Numbered from the stretch's first letter, positions 1-5,973 are shown. The stretch is DNA of 10,509 nucleotides from an uncultured Bacilli bacterium (GCA_947629285.1 CANRDA010000029.1:1-10509); one strand, 5' to 3'. Numbers and translations: made by a program. The notes: generated by a model from the letters alone, not told the origin.

Positions 1-19
1 GAGGCTAAGTCTTGATGAA

Positions 20-47
20 GTAGAAAGAAATGCCAGTGATGGCATTT
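20..47 (-). terminator. Candidate terminator of the minus-strand toxin-like mRNA
   Basis: On the minus strand AAATGCCA, loop TCAC, TGGCATTT forms a perfect 8-bp stem (47-28), followed by the pyrimidine-rich CTTTCTACTT. The T tract is interrupted, so it is not a textbook terminator. It lies just after the small minus-strand ORFs, where their mRNA should end. Read on the plus strand, the same hairpin has a GTGA (GNRA) loop, so it could also be a structured part of an antisense RNA. Confidence 0.4.
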
Positions 48-50
48 AGG

Positions 51-176
51 TCAAAATTTATTTTGGCTTTTGTTCTGTCGTTCTAGTCTAAAATTTTTGC
101 TAGTAACAATAAAATTATCACTAACACTATTAAGTATTCCACTATGAGAATCCTTTCTTTTAAAATTTTTTAACAT
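51..176 (-). CDS. Possible 41-residue small ORF with near-perfect ribosome binding site
   Basis: The ATG at 176-174 follows AAGGAGGTG at a good distance, one of the strongest ribosome binding sites in the window. The frame stays open for 41 codons to TGA at 53-51. The product is hydrophilic and polar (starting MLKNFKRKDSHSG) and matches no family I know. The A6 run in codons 2-4 is notable: dropping one A from the reading would continue the same start codon into the hydrophobic frame that ends at 83-85, giving about 30 residues of toxin-like sequence. This ORF may therefore be the visible part of a frameshifted toxin gene, a leader that loads ribosomes for the internal hydrophobic ORF, or a real small protein. 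The initiation site looks real; what it encodes is uncertain. Confidence 0.35.
   Translation of the reverse strand: MLKNFKRKDSHSGILNSVSDNFIVTSKNFRLERQNKSQNKF
83..142 (-). CDS. Possible hydrophobic toxin-like micropeptide (19 residues)
   Basis: A GTG at 142-140, preceded by AAAGGA about 8 nt upstream, opens a frame reading VEYLIVLVIILLLLAKILD and ending in TAG at 85-83. It is a single membrane-spanning stretch with a charged tail, similar in size and composition to Ibs-type peptides of type I toxin-antitoxin systems. That resemblance is compositional, not proven homology. The frame is open upstream back to a TAA at 172-170, so a longer form would need initiation at 176 plus a one-base shift. 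It overlaps the 41-residue ORF in another frame. Short hydrophobic frames arise easily by chance in AT-rich DNA. The case rests on the surrounding promoter, leader and terminator. Confidence 0.35.
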   Translation of the reverse strand: MEYLIVLVIILLLLAKILD

Positions 177-232
177 GAAGACCACCTCCTTAAAACTAAA
201 TAAATTAATTTTGCGGAGGCAACACTCAACAT
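170..232 (-). CDS. Possible 20-codon leader ORF running through the ribosome binding site
   Basis: ATG at 232-230 starts a 20-codon frame (MLSVASAKLIYL..., ending WSSC) that stops with TAA at 172-170. It runs across the AAGGAGGTG site and past the downstream ATG at 176-174, so ribosomes translating it would reach the next start. This is the geometry of translational coupling, as known for mok/hok. Its own ribosome binding site is weak (GAGAT about 9 nt upstream). It is in the same frame as the hydrophobic peptide, separated from it only by the TAA. It may be chance. Confidence 0.2.
   Translation of the reverse strand: MLSVASAKLIYLVLRRWSSC
183..221 (-). promoter_or_regulatory. Anti-Shine-Dalgarno in leader that can hide the ribosome binding site
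   Basis: In the minus-strand leader, TGCCTCC (221-215) can pair with GGAGGTG (189-183) through seven consecutive pairs, two of them G-U, with a loop of about 25 nt. This would hide the start site of the ORF at 176. Hidden ribosome binding sites in the full-length mRNA are typical of type I toxins. The pairing was found by eye, with no folding energy computed. Confidence 0.4.
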
Positions 233-252
233 CGAATGTATCTCTAAGGATA

Positions 253-294
253 ATTATATAATAACAGGAAATTTAAACAGGAAATTTAAGTCAA
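253..294 (-). promoter_or_regulatory. Promoter of the toxin-like unit with a 30-bp spacer
   Basis: On the minus strand there is TTGACT (294-289, five of six to the -35 consensus) and a perfect TATAAT (258-253), separated by 30 bp. Thirteen of those bases are one copy of an exact tandem repeat. Removing one copy leaves 17 bp, the ideal spacer. A weaker alternative uses the extended -10 TGTTATTAT (266-258). The expected start from TATAAT is near 246, about 70 nt before the ATG at 176. Confidence 0.5.
263..288. repeat. Exact 13-bp tandem duplication
   Basis: AACAGGAAATTTA occurs at 263-275 and again, directly joined and identical, at 276-288. It lies wholly inside the spacer of the minus-strand promoter and lengthens it from 17 to 30 bp. 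Confidence 0.95.
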
Positions 295-384
295 TTAAAA
301 ATTGCTTGTTTTAATTTTTCTCTCTAATTTATTAGTAAACAAAAAGTTATATAAAAATCAAAAATTGCATCAAGATGTTTTATA

Positions 385-413
385 TTGAGGACACCACTTA
401 GAATAATTATATT
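385..413 (+). promoter_or_regulatory. Sigma-A promoter of the three-gene operon
   Basis: TTGAGG (385-390), a 17-bp spacer and TATATT (408-413) predict a start near 420 and a leader of about 36 nt before the ATG at 456. This is the better of two candidate promoters for the operon. Confidence 0.5.
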
Positions 414-431
414 TATTCTTTTATTTTTGTG

Positions 432-440
432 TGATATAAT
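432..440 (+). promoter_or_regulatory. Alternative extended -10 promoter
   Basis: TGATATAAT is an exact extended -10 box (TGnTATAAT) with no good -35. A transcript from it would start near 447, leaving only the ribosome binding site ahead of the ATG at 456. A closely similar TGATATAATTA stands at 10467-10477 at the other end of the window. Confidence 0.35.
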
Positions 441-455
441 TATATAGGTGAGTAT

Positions 456-1127
456 ATGATACTATTTAAATATTTATTTATATTTAGTTTATTTTCAATA
501 ATAGGTTTTATATTAGAGTTTATATATAGAAGTATAATATCCAAAAAAATAGTAAATCCAGGATTAATGACAGGATGTATACTTCCAATATATGGATTTG
601 GTGCGATTATATTAAATATAATATGTACTTTGTTTGACAATATAAATTCAAACTATAAAATATTAATTATATTTATATTATCTACAGTAATACTTAGTTT
701 TTTAGAATTCATATCAGGCTATTTTTTATATAAATTTATGCATTTAAAGTTATGGGACTATACTACTAATAAATTTAATATTAAAGGATTTATCTGTCTT
801 AGTTATTCTTTAATGTGGGGAGTTCTTTCAATAGTTTATTATCTATTTATATATAAATGGATAGACCCACTTTCTATCTCTTTAGTTAAAGAGCCGATTA
901 TTATATTTGCTTTAGGTATTTATCTTGGAATATTTATAATAGACCTTTGTGTATCAATAGATTTACTTAGTAATTTAAGAAAATATGCGATGAGTGTTAA
1001 AGAGATAGTAAATATAGAAAAATTAAAACTAGATTCCAGAATGAAAGTGAATCGTAAGAAATTCTTGAATGCTATATATCCATATGTATCTATAAATAGA
1101 TTTATAAAAGATAAACTAAAGAAATAG
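456..1127 (+). CDS. CmpB-type putative ABC transporter permease (DUF1113 family)
   Basis: This 223-residue membrane protein has about five hydrophobic helices (roughly 5-25, 40-60, 68-92, 112-133 and 145-168) and a basic tail. Several motifs match the family listed as putative type IV ABC-transporter (CmpB, PF06541, formerly DUF1113): GxxxExxYRS at 17-26, PIYGFG at 44-49, an LE pair at 83-84, WDY at 100-102 and FNIKG at 107-111. The family's function is not established and no ATPase gene adjoins it, so the transporter label is nominal. The start is supported by AGGTGA 4 nt before the ATG. It is the first gene of an operon: the YgjP-like gene follows 8 bp downstream, with a ribosome binding site built on this gene's stop codon (TAGGAG). 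Family call confident; biochemical role unknown. Confidence 0.85.
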   Translation: MILFKYLFIFSLFSIIGFILEFIYRSIISKKIVNPGLMTGCILPIYGFGAIILNIICTLFDNINSNYKILIIFILSTVILSFLEFISGYFLYKFMHLKLWDYTTNKFNIKGFICLSYSLMWGVLSIVYYLFIYKWIDPLSISLVKEPIIIFALGIYLGIFIIDLCVSIDLLSNLRKYAMSVKEIVNIEKLKLDSRMKVNRKKFLNAIYPYVSINRFIKDKLKK

Positions 1128-1135
1128 GAGAAAGT

Positions 1136-1768
1136 ATGAAGTATATATTAGACGGTGTAGAATACGATGTAATAATAGAAAAAAAGAACAATAAAAATTT
1201 ATATATAAGAGTTAAAGAAGATGGTAAGATTTATGTTACTTGTAACTATTTAACTACCAAAAGTATGATAAAAAAAATAATGGATGAAAATTCTTCTTCG
1301 CTATACAAAATGATAAAAAATATAGAAAAACAAAATGAAAAAAGTAACAAATTCTTTTATTTAGGCAAGTCTTATGATATAATTATAAGTGATATAACTA
1401 AAGTAGCTATAATAAACGATAAGATATATACTAAAGATATGAAAATGCTAAATAAGTGGTACAAAGATGAAATAGAAAGAGTATTTGATGAAAGATATGT
1501 AATAGTTTTTAACAAGTTTAAAGAGAATATCAAATCTCCAATACTTAAAATTAGAACCATGAAAACTAGATGGGGAGTATACAACAGAAAAAATCATACT
1601 ATAACCTTGAATTCTAAGTTAATAGAATTTGATGTATCTAAAATAGATTATGTTATAGTACACGAACTATCACATATAATACATTTTAATCACTCAAAAG
1701 CATTCTGGGCTTTAGTAGGCAAGTATATACCTAATTATAAAGAGATAAGAAAAGAGATGAAAGAATGA
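1136..1768 (+). CDS. YgjP-like (SprT-related) zinc metallopeptidase
   Basis: A 210-residue soluble protein of the YgjP/DUF45 metal-dependent hydrolase family (PF01863). The C-terminal half carries the family signature in order: RWG at 145-147, an xxLNSKL strand at about 160, the zinc-binding HELSH at 176-180 with catalytic E177, and H186 as third ligand in NHSKAFW, followed by a conserved P-N-Y. The N-terminal half is the usual beta-rich region. All catalytic residues are present and the length is typical, so it should be active. Natural substrates of the family are poorly known. The ribosome binding site is TAGGAG, overlapping the stop of the preceding gene. Its own stop overlaps the next start (ATGA, 1765-1768), indicating translational coupling to the cell-wall peptidase gene. 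Confidence 0.9.
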   Translation: MKYILDGVEYDVIIEKKNNKNLYIRVKEDGKIYVTCNYLTTKSMIKKIMDENSSSLYKMIKNIEKQNEKSNKFFYLGKSYDIIISDITKVAIINDKIYTKDMKMLNKWYKDEIERVFDERYVIVFNKFKENIKSPILKIRTMKTRWGVYNRKNHTITLNSKLIEFDVSKIDYVIVHELSHIIHFNHSKAFWALVGKYIPNYKEIRKEMKE

Positions 1769-2988
1769 AAATACTTAAAAGGGCTAAATATTTATTAATT
1801 ATACTAATTTTACTTGTAGTTAACTTTTCTATTCCAACTAAAGAAGTAGTAGAGGCTAGAACCTTAAGGGATATAAAAACTGAACTTGCAGAACGCAAAA
1901 AAGAATATGAAGACAATAAAAATAAAGAAAATCTAACAAAAGAAGAGATGAATAAGAAAAGTGAAGAGATTAATTCTATAAGTAGAGAAATTAATAATGC
2001 TAGAAAAGAAATAGAAAATCTTGAAGATGAGATACAAAAGTTAACTGTTGAAATCGGGGAAAAAGAAGAAGAGATAAAAAAAATAATAAATTATTATCAA
2101 TTATCTAGTAGTGAATCTGCATACCTTGAATATGTATTCGATGCAGCAGACTTTACAGATTTTATATATAGAATGGCTGTATCTGAGCAATTATCAGGTT
2201 ATAACGATAGATTGATAGACGAATATCATACAAAAATAAAAGAAAACGAGCAAAAGAAAAAAGATTTGGATGCTAAAACTATCGAATTAAATGAAAAACA
2301 AAAACAATTAGAAAAAGAATTAGATTCTTTAGGCTCACAGATGAGTGAGATTACGGATATGGGAATAAGCGTTGAAAAAGAAATTGAGGCATTAGAAGAG
2401 TTAGTGGATACTTATGAGAATAAACTAAAGTGTGACCTCGATGAAGACATAAATAAATGTGGACAAGGACAACTTCCTCCAGGTACTGCATTTTATAGAC
2501 CACTTGTTTCTGGACGTATTTCAAGTACTTTTGGACCTAGAACTTATTATCTTCATGGTAGGAAGGTATCAGATTTCCACTACGGTATAGATATAGCGGG
2601 TGTAAGTTATGGGACTCCAGTTTACTCAACTGCAAATGGTAAAGTTGCATTTATAGTAAGACAAGATTCTTGTGGAGGAAATCAAGTATACATACATCAT
2701 ACAGTAAATGGTAAAAATTATACATCAGGTTATATGCATTTATCTAAAATAAATGTAAATGTTGGAGATATTGTTACAACAGAAACTGTAATTGGTAATG
2801 TAGGAGGAAACGAATCATATGAGACATGTTCCCAAGCAGTTCATTTACACTTCCAACTTGCAACTGGTCATATAACTGCTGCTCCAGGATTCTATTCAAG
2901 AATGGTGCCTAGTTCGGTAGACCCTACAACTATTGTAAATTTCCCTGCTTATGGGGTAGTGTTCTCAAATAGAACAAATGCATATTAA
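1765..2988 (+). CDS. Secreted coiled-coil M23 (LytM) peptidoglycan endopeptidase
   Basis: A 407-residue exported protein. Residues 1-31 form a signal peptide (basic start, hydrophobic core 9-20, likely cleavage after VEA at 29-31). Residues 34-110 and 140-222 are charged coiled coils around a PcsB-like segment (YLEYVFDAADFTDFIYR, near 120-136). The M23 domain spans about 240-390, with zinc and catalytic residues H272 and D276 (HYGID), H325 (YMH) and H360/H362 (HLH), all intact. This differs from EnvC-type activators, which have lost these residues. Four cysteines (223, 232, 303, 355) could form disulfides after export. The architecture matches PcsB/CwlO/EnvC-like hydrolases, which cut peptide cross-links in peptidoglycan and are often controlled by FtsEX. 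No ftsEX is seen here. It is the last gene of the operon. Confidence 0.9.
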   Translation: MKILKRAKYLLIILILLVVNFSIPTKEVVEARTLRDIKTELAERKKEYEDNKNKENLTKEEMNKKSEEINSISREINNARKEIENLEDEIQKLTVEIGEKEEEIKKIINYYQLSSSESAYLEYVFDAADFTDFIYRMAVSEQLSGYNDRLIDEYHTKIKENEQKKKDLDAKTIELNEKQKQLEKELDSLGSQMSEITDMGISVEKEIEALEELVDTYENKLKCDLDEDINKCGQGQLPPGTAFYRPLVSGRISSTFGPRTYYLHGRKVSDFHYGIDIAGVSYGTPVYSTANGKVAFIVRQDSCGGNQVYIHHTVNGKNYTSGYMHLSKINVNVGDIVTTETVIGNVGGNESYETCSQAVHLHFQLATGHITAAPGFYSRMVPSSVDPTTIVNFPAYGVVFSNRTNAY

Positions 2989-3018
2989 TCGACAAAAACT
3001 AATTGTCACCACTATTAT
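2989..3018 (+). promoter_or_regulatory. Candidate promoter of the cse60-type gene, inside the terminator
   Basis: TCGACA (2989-2994), an 18-bp spacer and TATTAT (3013-3018) form a plausible promoter. A perfect TATAAT overlaps it at 3016-3021 but would need a 21-bp spacer. Either predicts a start near 3024-3028, in the right arm of the terminator hairpin, so the mRNA would carry the ribosome binding site without its pairing partner. No clear sigma-E, sigma-G or sigma-K consensus was found. Confidence 0.35.
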
Positions 3019-3039
3019 AATGATAGTGGTGATTTTTTT
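3006..3039 (+). terminator. Rho-independent terminator of the CmpB-YgjP-M23 operon
   Basis: TCACCACTAT (3006-3015) and ATAGTGGTGA (3023-3032) form a perfect 10-bp stem with a 7-nt loop, followed directly by seven Ts (3033-3039). The right arm contains GGTGA (3028-3032), which is also the ribosome binding site of the gene starting at 3040. Confidence 0.9.
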
Positions 3040-3210
3040 ATGAAGGTTAAATTATTTGATGAATCTCACGAGTTAGATTTAGAGAAAAGTATTAATAAAT
3101 TTTTAAGTGAAAAAGAGATAGATTTAATAGATATTAAGTATGAAGTTGCGCTTGGCATATGCGGAGAAGAGCAAATATATTGTTTTAGTGCGATGATAAT
3201 ATATAGATAA
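3040..3210 (+). CDS. cse60: Cse60-family small sporulation-associated protein
   Basis: This 56-residue acidic protein starts MKVKLFDESHELDLEKSI, has a central DIKYEVA, and ends EQIYCFSAMIIYR. This pattern (MKVKLFDE..., then a C-terminal QIYCFSAMIIY strand) is the signature of the Spore_Cse60 family (PF10957), a full-length match in size. The founding member in Bacillus is sporulation-associated; the molecular function is unknown to me. The ATG follows GGTGA with a 7-nt all-T spacer. Both belong to the upstream terminator, so readthrough mRNA would have the site locked in a hairpin, while mRNA started from the -10 box in the loop would have it free. It stands between the M23 operon and clpC and has no clear terminator of its own (only a weak 5-bp hairpin at 3213-3228), so it may read into clpC. 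Confidence 0.8.
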   Translation: MKVKLFDESHELDLEKSINKFLSEKEIDLIDIKYEVALGICGEEQIYCFSAMIIYR

Positions 3211-3274
3211 TTTTGTTGTATAAAACAATTTATTTTTATTCATTATAGACATAGAATAATATAGGAGGGATACT

Positions 3275-5578
3275 ATGTATAATAGTTTTACTGAAGAAGC
3301 AAGAAAGATACTTATATCTGCAAAAGAAGAGATGAAGAGTTTAAAACACCCCTACATTGGTAGTGAACACCTTCTTCTTTCAATATTAAAAGACGATAAC
3401 GAGGTAAGTGAAAAATTAAAAGAGTACGATTTAGACTATGATAGATTTAAAAAAGAAATAATAGATATAGTAGGAGTAGGTACTAAAGAATCAGAGTGTT
3501 TTTTATACACACCTCTCCTTAAAAGAGTAATGGAAAATGCAGTATACGATAGTAAAGAAAACAATAATGGAAATGTAACTATAAATCATTTATTTTCAGC
3601 CTTACTTGAAGAAGGAGAAGGTATTGCAATTAGAATAATGATAGGTATGGATATAGATTTAGATGAACTATACAGTGAATTTGCTTATAAAATACCTACT
3701 AAAAAGACTAAAAATAAAAAATTATTAATAGATGAACTAGGTGTGGATTTAACTAAAAAGGCGCGTGACGGGTTACTTGATGAAGCAATAGGTAGGGATG
3801 AAGAGATAAGATTAGTTATAGAAATATTATCAAGAAGAAAGAAAAACAATCCAGTATTAATAGGAGAGGCAGGGGTTGGTAAAACTGCCATAGTAGAAGA
3901 GTTAAGTAGAAAAATAGTTAGTGGTGATGTACCTAATAATCTAAGGAACAAAAGAATAATCTCACTTGATATGGCAACTGCAGTAGCTGGTACCAAGTAC
4001 CGTGGGGAGTTTGAAGAAAGAGTAAATAAAATACTAAAAGAACTAGAAGAAAACGACGATATAATTCTTTTTATAGATGAGATACATACATTAGTCGGTG
4101 CGGGTGGAGCAGAAGGAGCAATAGATGCATCAAATATATTTAAACCGGCCCTAGCCCGTAATAAAATGAGATGTATAGGTGCGACTACTAAAGCTGAATA
4201 TAAAAAATTTATATCAGAAGATAAGGCTTTAGATAGAAGATTCCAAAAAGTAGAAGTGAGTGTTCCCGATAAAAAGACAGTACGCGATATACTTTTAAAA
4301 TCAAGAGATACTTATTCAAACTTCCATAAAGCCTATATTAGTGATGAAGTTATAGACTACATAATAGAACTATCTGATAAATATATAAAAAATAGATATG
4401 AACCAGATAAGTCTATAGATATATTAGATGAGGTTGCTGCTCATGTATCACTAAAAGAAAATAAAAAGTTAAAGACTTATAATACTTTATCTAAAGAATT
4501 AACAGAAATAATTAAAACGAAGAAAAACTATTTAATTAAAAAAGACTATGAAAGGGCATCTAGTTATAAGGAAAAAGAAAATAAATTGATGTCTAAGATG
4601 AATAAGTTAGAACTAGAACTTACCAAAGAAAAGACTAATATAGTAACCAAGGAAGACGTTATAAAAATAGTCTCAAGAAAAAGTAATGTACCTATATATG
4701 AATTAAAGGATATAAATAAATCTATAATTAGTGATTTTGAAAAGGAGTTAAAAAGTGAGATAATAGGAAATACTAGTAATATAGATGAGTTAATTAAAGT
4801 ATATAAGAAATTAAAACTAGGTTTTAAAGATGATGGGATGTGTTATTCCATGATGTTTACAGGACCTAGTGGGGTTGGTAAAACAGAACTTGCTAATATG
4901 TTCGCACATAAAGTATCAAATAGTGTTATTAGACTTGATATGAGTGAGTATAGCGAACCACACGAAGTTAGTAAACTAATAGGTTCTCCTGCAGGATATG
5001 TAGGGTATAGTGATAATAAAAATATACTTGAAATAGTTAAAGATAATCCTTTTTCAGTATTGATATTAGATGAGATAGAAAAAGCCCATCCTAATGTAAT
5101 AAATTTATTTTATCAAATACTAGATAATGGTAAGGTAAAAGATGCTAGAGGAGAAGATATATATTTCAATAATGCTATAATAATAATGACATCTAATGTA
5201 GGTTATAATTTTAAAAATATAGGTTTTGAAAGTAATAATAAAGTAAATAATGAGCTTAAAGATAACTTTAGTATACCTTTTATAAATAGAATAGATAATA
5301 TACTTAAATTTGATTATTTGACAAAAGATAATATAAAAGAAATAGTAAATAATAAAATAAAGAAGTTAAAAGAAAAATATAAAAGTAAAAATATTATAAT
5401 AAAAATATCTAGTAGTGTTATCGAAGAGATTATTGATAAATCTAATTATAGTGAATTTGGTGCAAGAAAAATAGATAAAATTATAAAAAATGATTTGGAA
5501 ACGTTAATAATAAATGAAATATTAGATAATAAAACTAATATAAATATAAAAACTATAAAAGAAATAGTAAAAAATTAA
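3275..5578 (+). CDS. clpC: ClpC-class AAA+ unfoldase (Clp ATPase subunit)
   Basis: A 767-residue Hsp100 protein with the full ClpC layout. A double Clp N-domain covers about 1-140. The first AAA+ module has Walker A GEAGVGKT (197-204), pore loop KYRGEFE (241-247), Walker B ILFIDE (264-269) and sensor/arginine residues near R321-R322. A short middle domain (about 400-455) has a UVR-like motif, DYERASSYKEKENKL, unlike the long ClpB middle domain. The second module has Walker A GPSGVGKT (530-537), pore loop GYVGY (574-578) and Walker B VLILDE (595-600). IGF at 649-651 matches the ClpP-docking tripeptide, so it should feed substrates to ClpP. It is slightly shorter than usual ClpC (about 810). 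The start is fixed by AGGAGG, 6 nt upstream. No ctsR, mcsA or mcsB adjoins it and I see no CtsR or CIRCE operator, so it may be a second Clp ATPase rather than the operon-encoded ClpC. Confidence 0.92.
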   Translation: MYNSFTEEARKILISAKEEMKSLKHPYIGSEHLLLSILKDDNEVSEKLKEYDLDYDRFKKEIIDIVGVGTKESECFLYTPLLKRVMENAVYDSKENNNGNVTINHLFSALLEEGEGIAIRIMIGMDIDLDELYSEFAYKIPTKKTKNKKLLIDELGVDLTKKARDGLLDEAIGRDEEIRLVIEILSRRKKNNPVLIGEAGVGKTAIVEELSRKIVSGDVPNNLRNKRIISLDMATAVAGTKYRGEFEERVNKILKELEENDDIILFIDEIHTLVGAGGAEGAIDASNIFKPALARNKMRCIGATTKAEYKKFISEDKALDRRFQKVEVSVPDKKTVRDILLKSRDTYSNFHKAYISDEVIDYIIELSDKYIKNRYEPDKSIDILDEVAAHVSLKENKKLKTYNTLSKELTEIIKTKKNYLIKKDYERASSYKEKENKLMSKMNKLELELTKEKTNIVTKEDVIKIVSRKSNVPIYELKDINKSIISDFEKELKSEIIGNTSNIDELIKVYKKLKLGFKDDGMCYSMMFTGPSGVGKTELANMFAHKVSNSVIRLDMSEYSEPHEVSKLIGSPAGYVGYSDNKNILEIVKDNPFSVLILDEIEKAHPNVINLFYQILDNGKVKDARGEDIYFNNAIIIMTSNVGYNFKNIGFESNNKVNNELKDNFSIPFINRIDNILKFDYLTKDNIKEIVNNKIKKLKEKYKSKNIIIKISSSVIEEIIDKSNYSEFGARKIDKIIKNDLETLIINEILDNKTNINIKTIKEIVKN

Positions 5579-5586
5579 ATATGGAA

Positions 5587-5799
5587 TTAAAATAGAATTA
5601 TATAAAAACTAGGATGACCTAGTTCTTTTTTTTTAGAAAACTCTACATTTTCTAAAGCATAATTTAAACATTGATTGATTAATTCATTTCTACTTATGTT
5701 TATTTTATTAGAAATATCATCAATTTTATTTAGTTTGTCAATTTCTAACCTTATTGAAATGACTACCTTTTCATTTTTTGTCGGTATAAATTTTTCCAT
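5587..5799 (-). CDS. Small ribbon-helix-helix-type protein (putative regulator)
   Basis: A 70-residue protein. Residues 11-50 read as a ribbon-helix-helix fold: a strand KVVISIRLEI, a helix around KLNKIDDISNKI, then ISRNELINQCLNYAL, the usual turn and second helix of CopG/Arc-like proteins. Such proteins are DNA-binding dimers, often autoregulators or antitoxins. No toxin gene adjoins it. The ATG follows AAAGG at about 10 nt, acceptable though not strong. A 13-bp palindrome lies just upstream. The last ten codons (ELGHPSFYIILF) are odd: they are read from the clpC terminator, right after a run of nine As (5634-5626). A one-base shift there would give an early stop, TAG. The C-terminus is therefore probably unimportant or non-native. 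It converges with clpC, only 8 bp between stops. Confidence 0.75.
   Translation of the reverse strand: MEKFIPTKNEKVVISIRLEIDKLNKIDDISNKINISRNELINQCLNYALENVEFSKKKELGHPSFYIILF
5607..5634 (+). terminator. clpC terminator, possibly bidirectional
   Basis: AACTAGG (5607-5613), loop ATGA, CCTAGTT (5618-5624) is a perfect 7-bp stem followed by C and nine Ts (5626-5634). It lies 28 bp after the clpC stop and inside the 3' end of the convergent ribbon-helix-helix gene. On the minus strand the same hairpin is followed by TTTTTATAT, so it could act there too. Confidence 0.85.
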
Positions 5800-5814
5800 A
5801 TATTCACAACCTTT

Positions 5815-5827
5815 ACAATATTATTGT
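5815..5827. promoter_or_regulatory. Palindrome upstream of the ribbon-helix-helix gene (candidate operator)
   Basis: ACAATA-T-TATTGT is a perfect 6-1-6 palindrome 16 bp upstream of the minus-strand start at 5799, within the probable leader or promoter. A possible minus-strand promoter is TTCATT, 16 bp, TATATT upstream of it. Autoregulation by the ribbon-helix-helix protein is an inference. Short AT-rich palindromes also occur by chance. Confidence 0.3.
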
Positions 5828-5898
5828 ATTTTATTTTAAATATAATTTATATATTCAAAAAATGAACACAAAAATGATTACAGTTTGTAAAAAGTGTG

Positions 5899-5961
5899 TT
5901 ATAAGCATAATAGAGAAGTGTAGAAGTTATAATAACCTAATTTGTAATTTATTGCTTATAA
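5899..5961. repeat. 9-bp inverted repeat before the leader ORF
   Basis: TTATAAGCA (5899-5907) and TGCTTATAA (5953-5961) are exact inverted copies 45 bp apart. A TATAAT at 5928-5933 lies between them without a good -35. The right copy ends directly before the AGGGGGT ribosome binding site (5963-5969). They could be operator half-sites for a looping regulator, or the base of an RNA stem controlling that site. Confidence 0.4.
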
Positions 5962-5973
5962 GAGGGGGTATGT

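Noticed and set aside
211..240. Plus-strand GGAGG at 215-219 followed by an ATG at 235
   Set aside because: The distance from site to ATG is too long. The GGAGG is better explained as the complement of the minus-strand anti-Shine-Dalgarno.
293..305. CAATTAAAAATTG hairpin
   Set aside because: All A-T-rich with a 5-bp stem; expected by chance in this base composition.
2994..3021. Sporulation sigma-factor promoter for the Cse60-family gene
   Set aside because: No sequence resembles the sigma-E, sigma-G or sigma-K -10 elements at a suitable distance. The sigma-A-like elements fit better.
3211..3232. TTGTT/AACAA hairpin after the Cse60-family gene as a terminator
   Set aside because: The stem is only 5 bp with no G-C-rich part, and the following T tract is broken. 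Too weak to call.
3211..3274. CtsR or CIRCE heat-shock operator upstream of the Clp gene
   Set aside because: I looked for GGTCAAA-type heptad repeats and for the CIRCE inverted repeat and saw neither.
3685..3996. 103-codon minus-strand ORF inside clpC
   Set aside because: Shadow of the strongly supported Clp ATPase frame, with no start signal of its own. The shadows at 440-640, 1372-1584 and 1731-1916 were dropped for the same reason.
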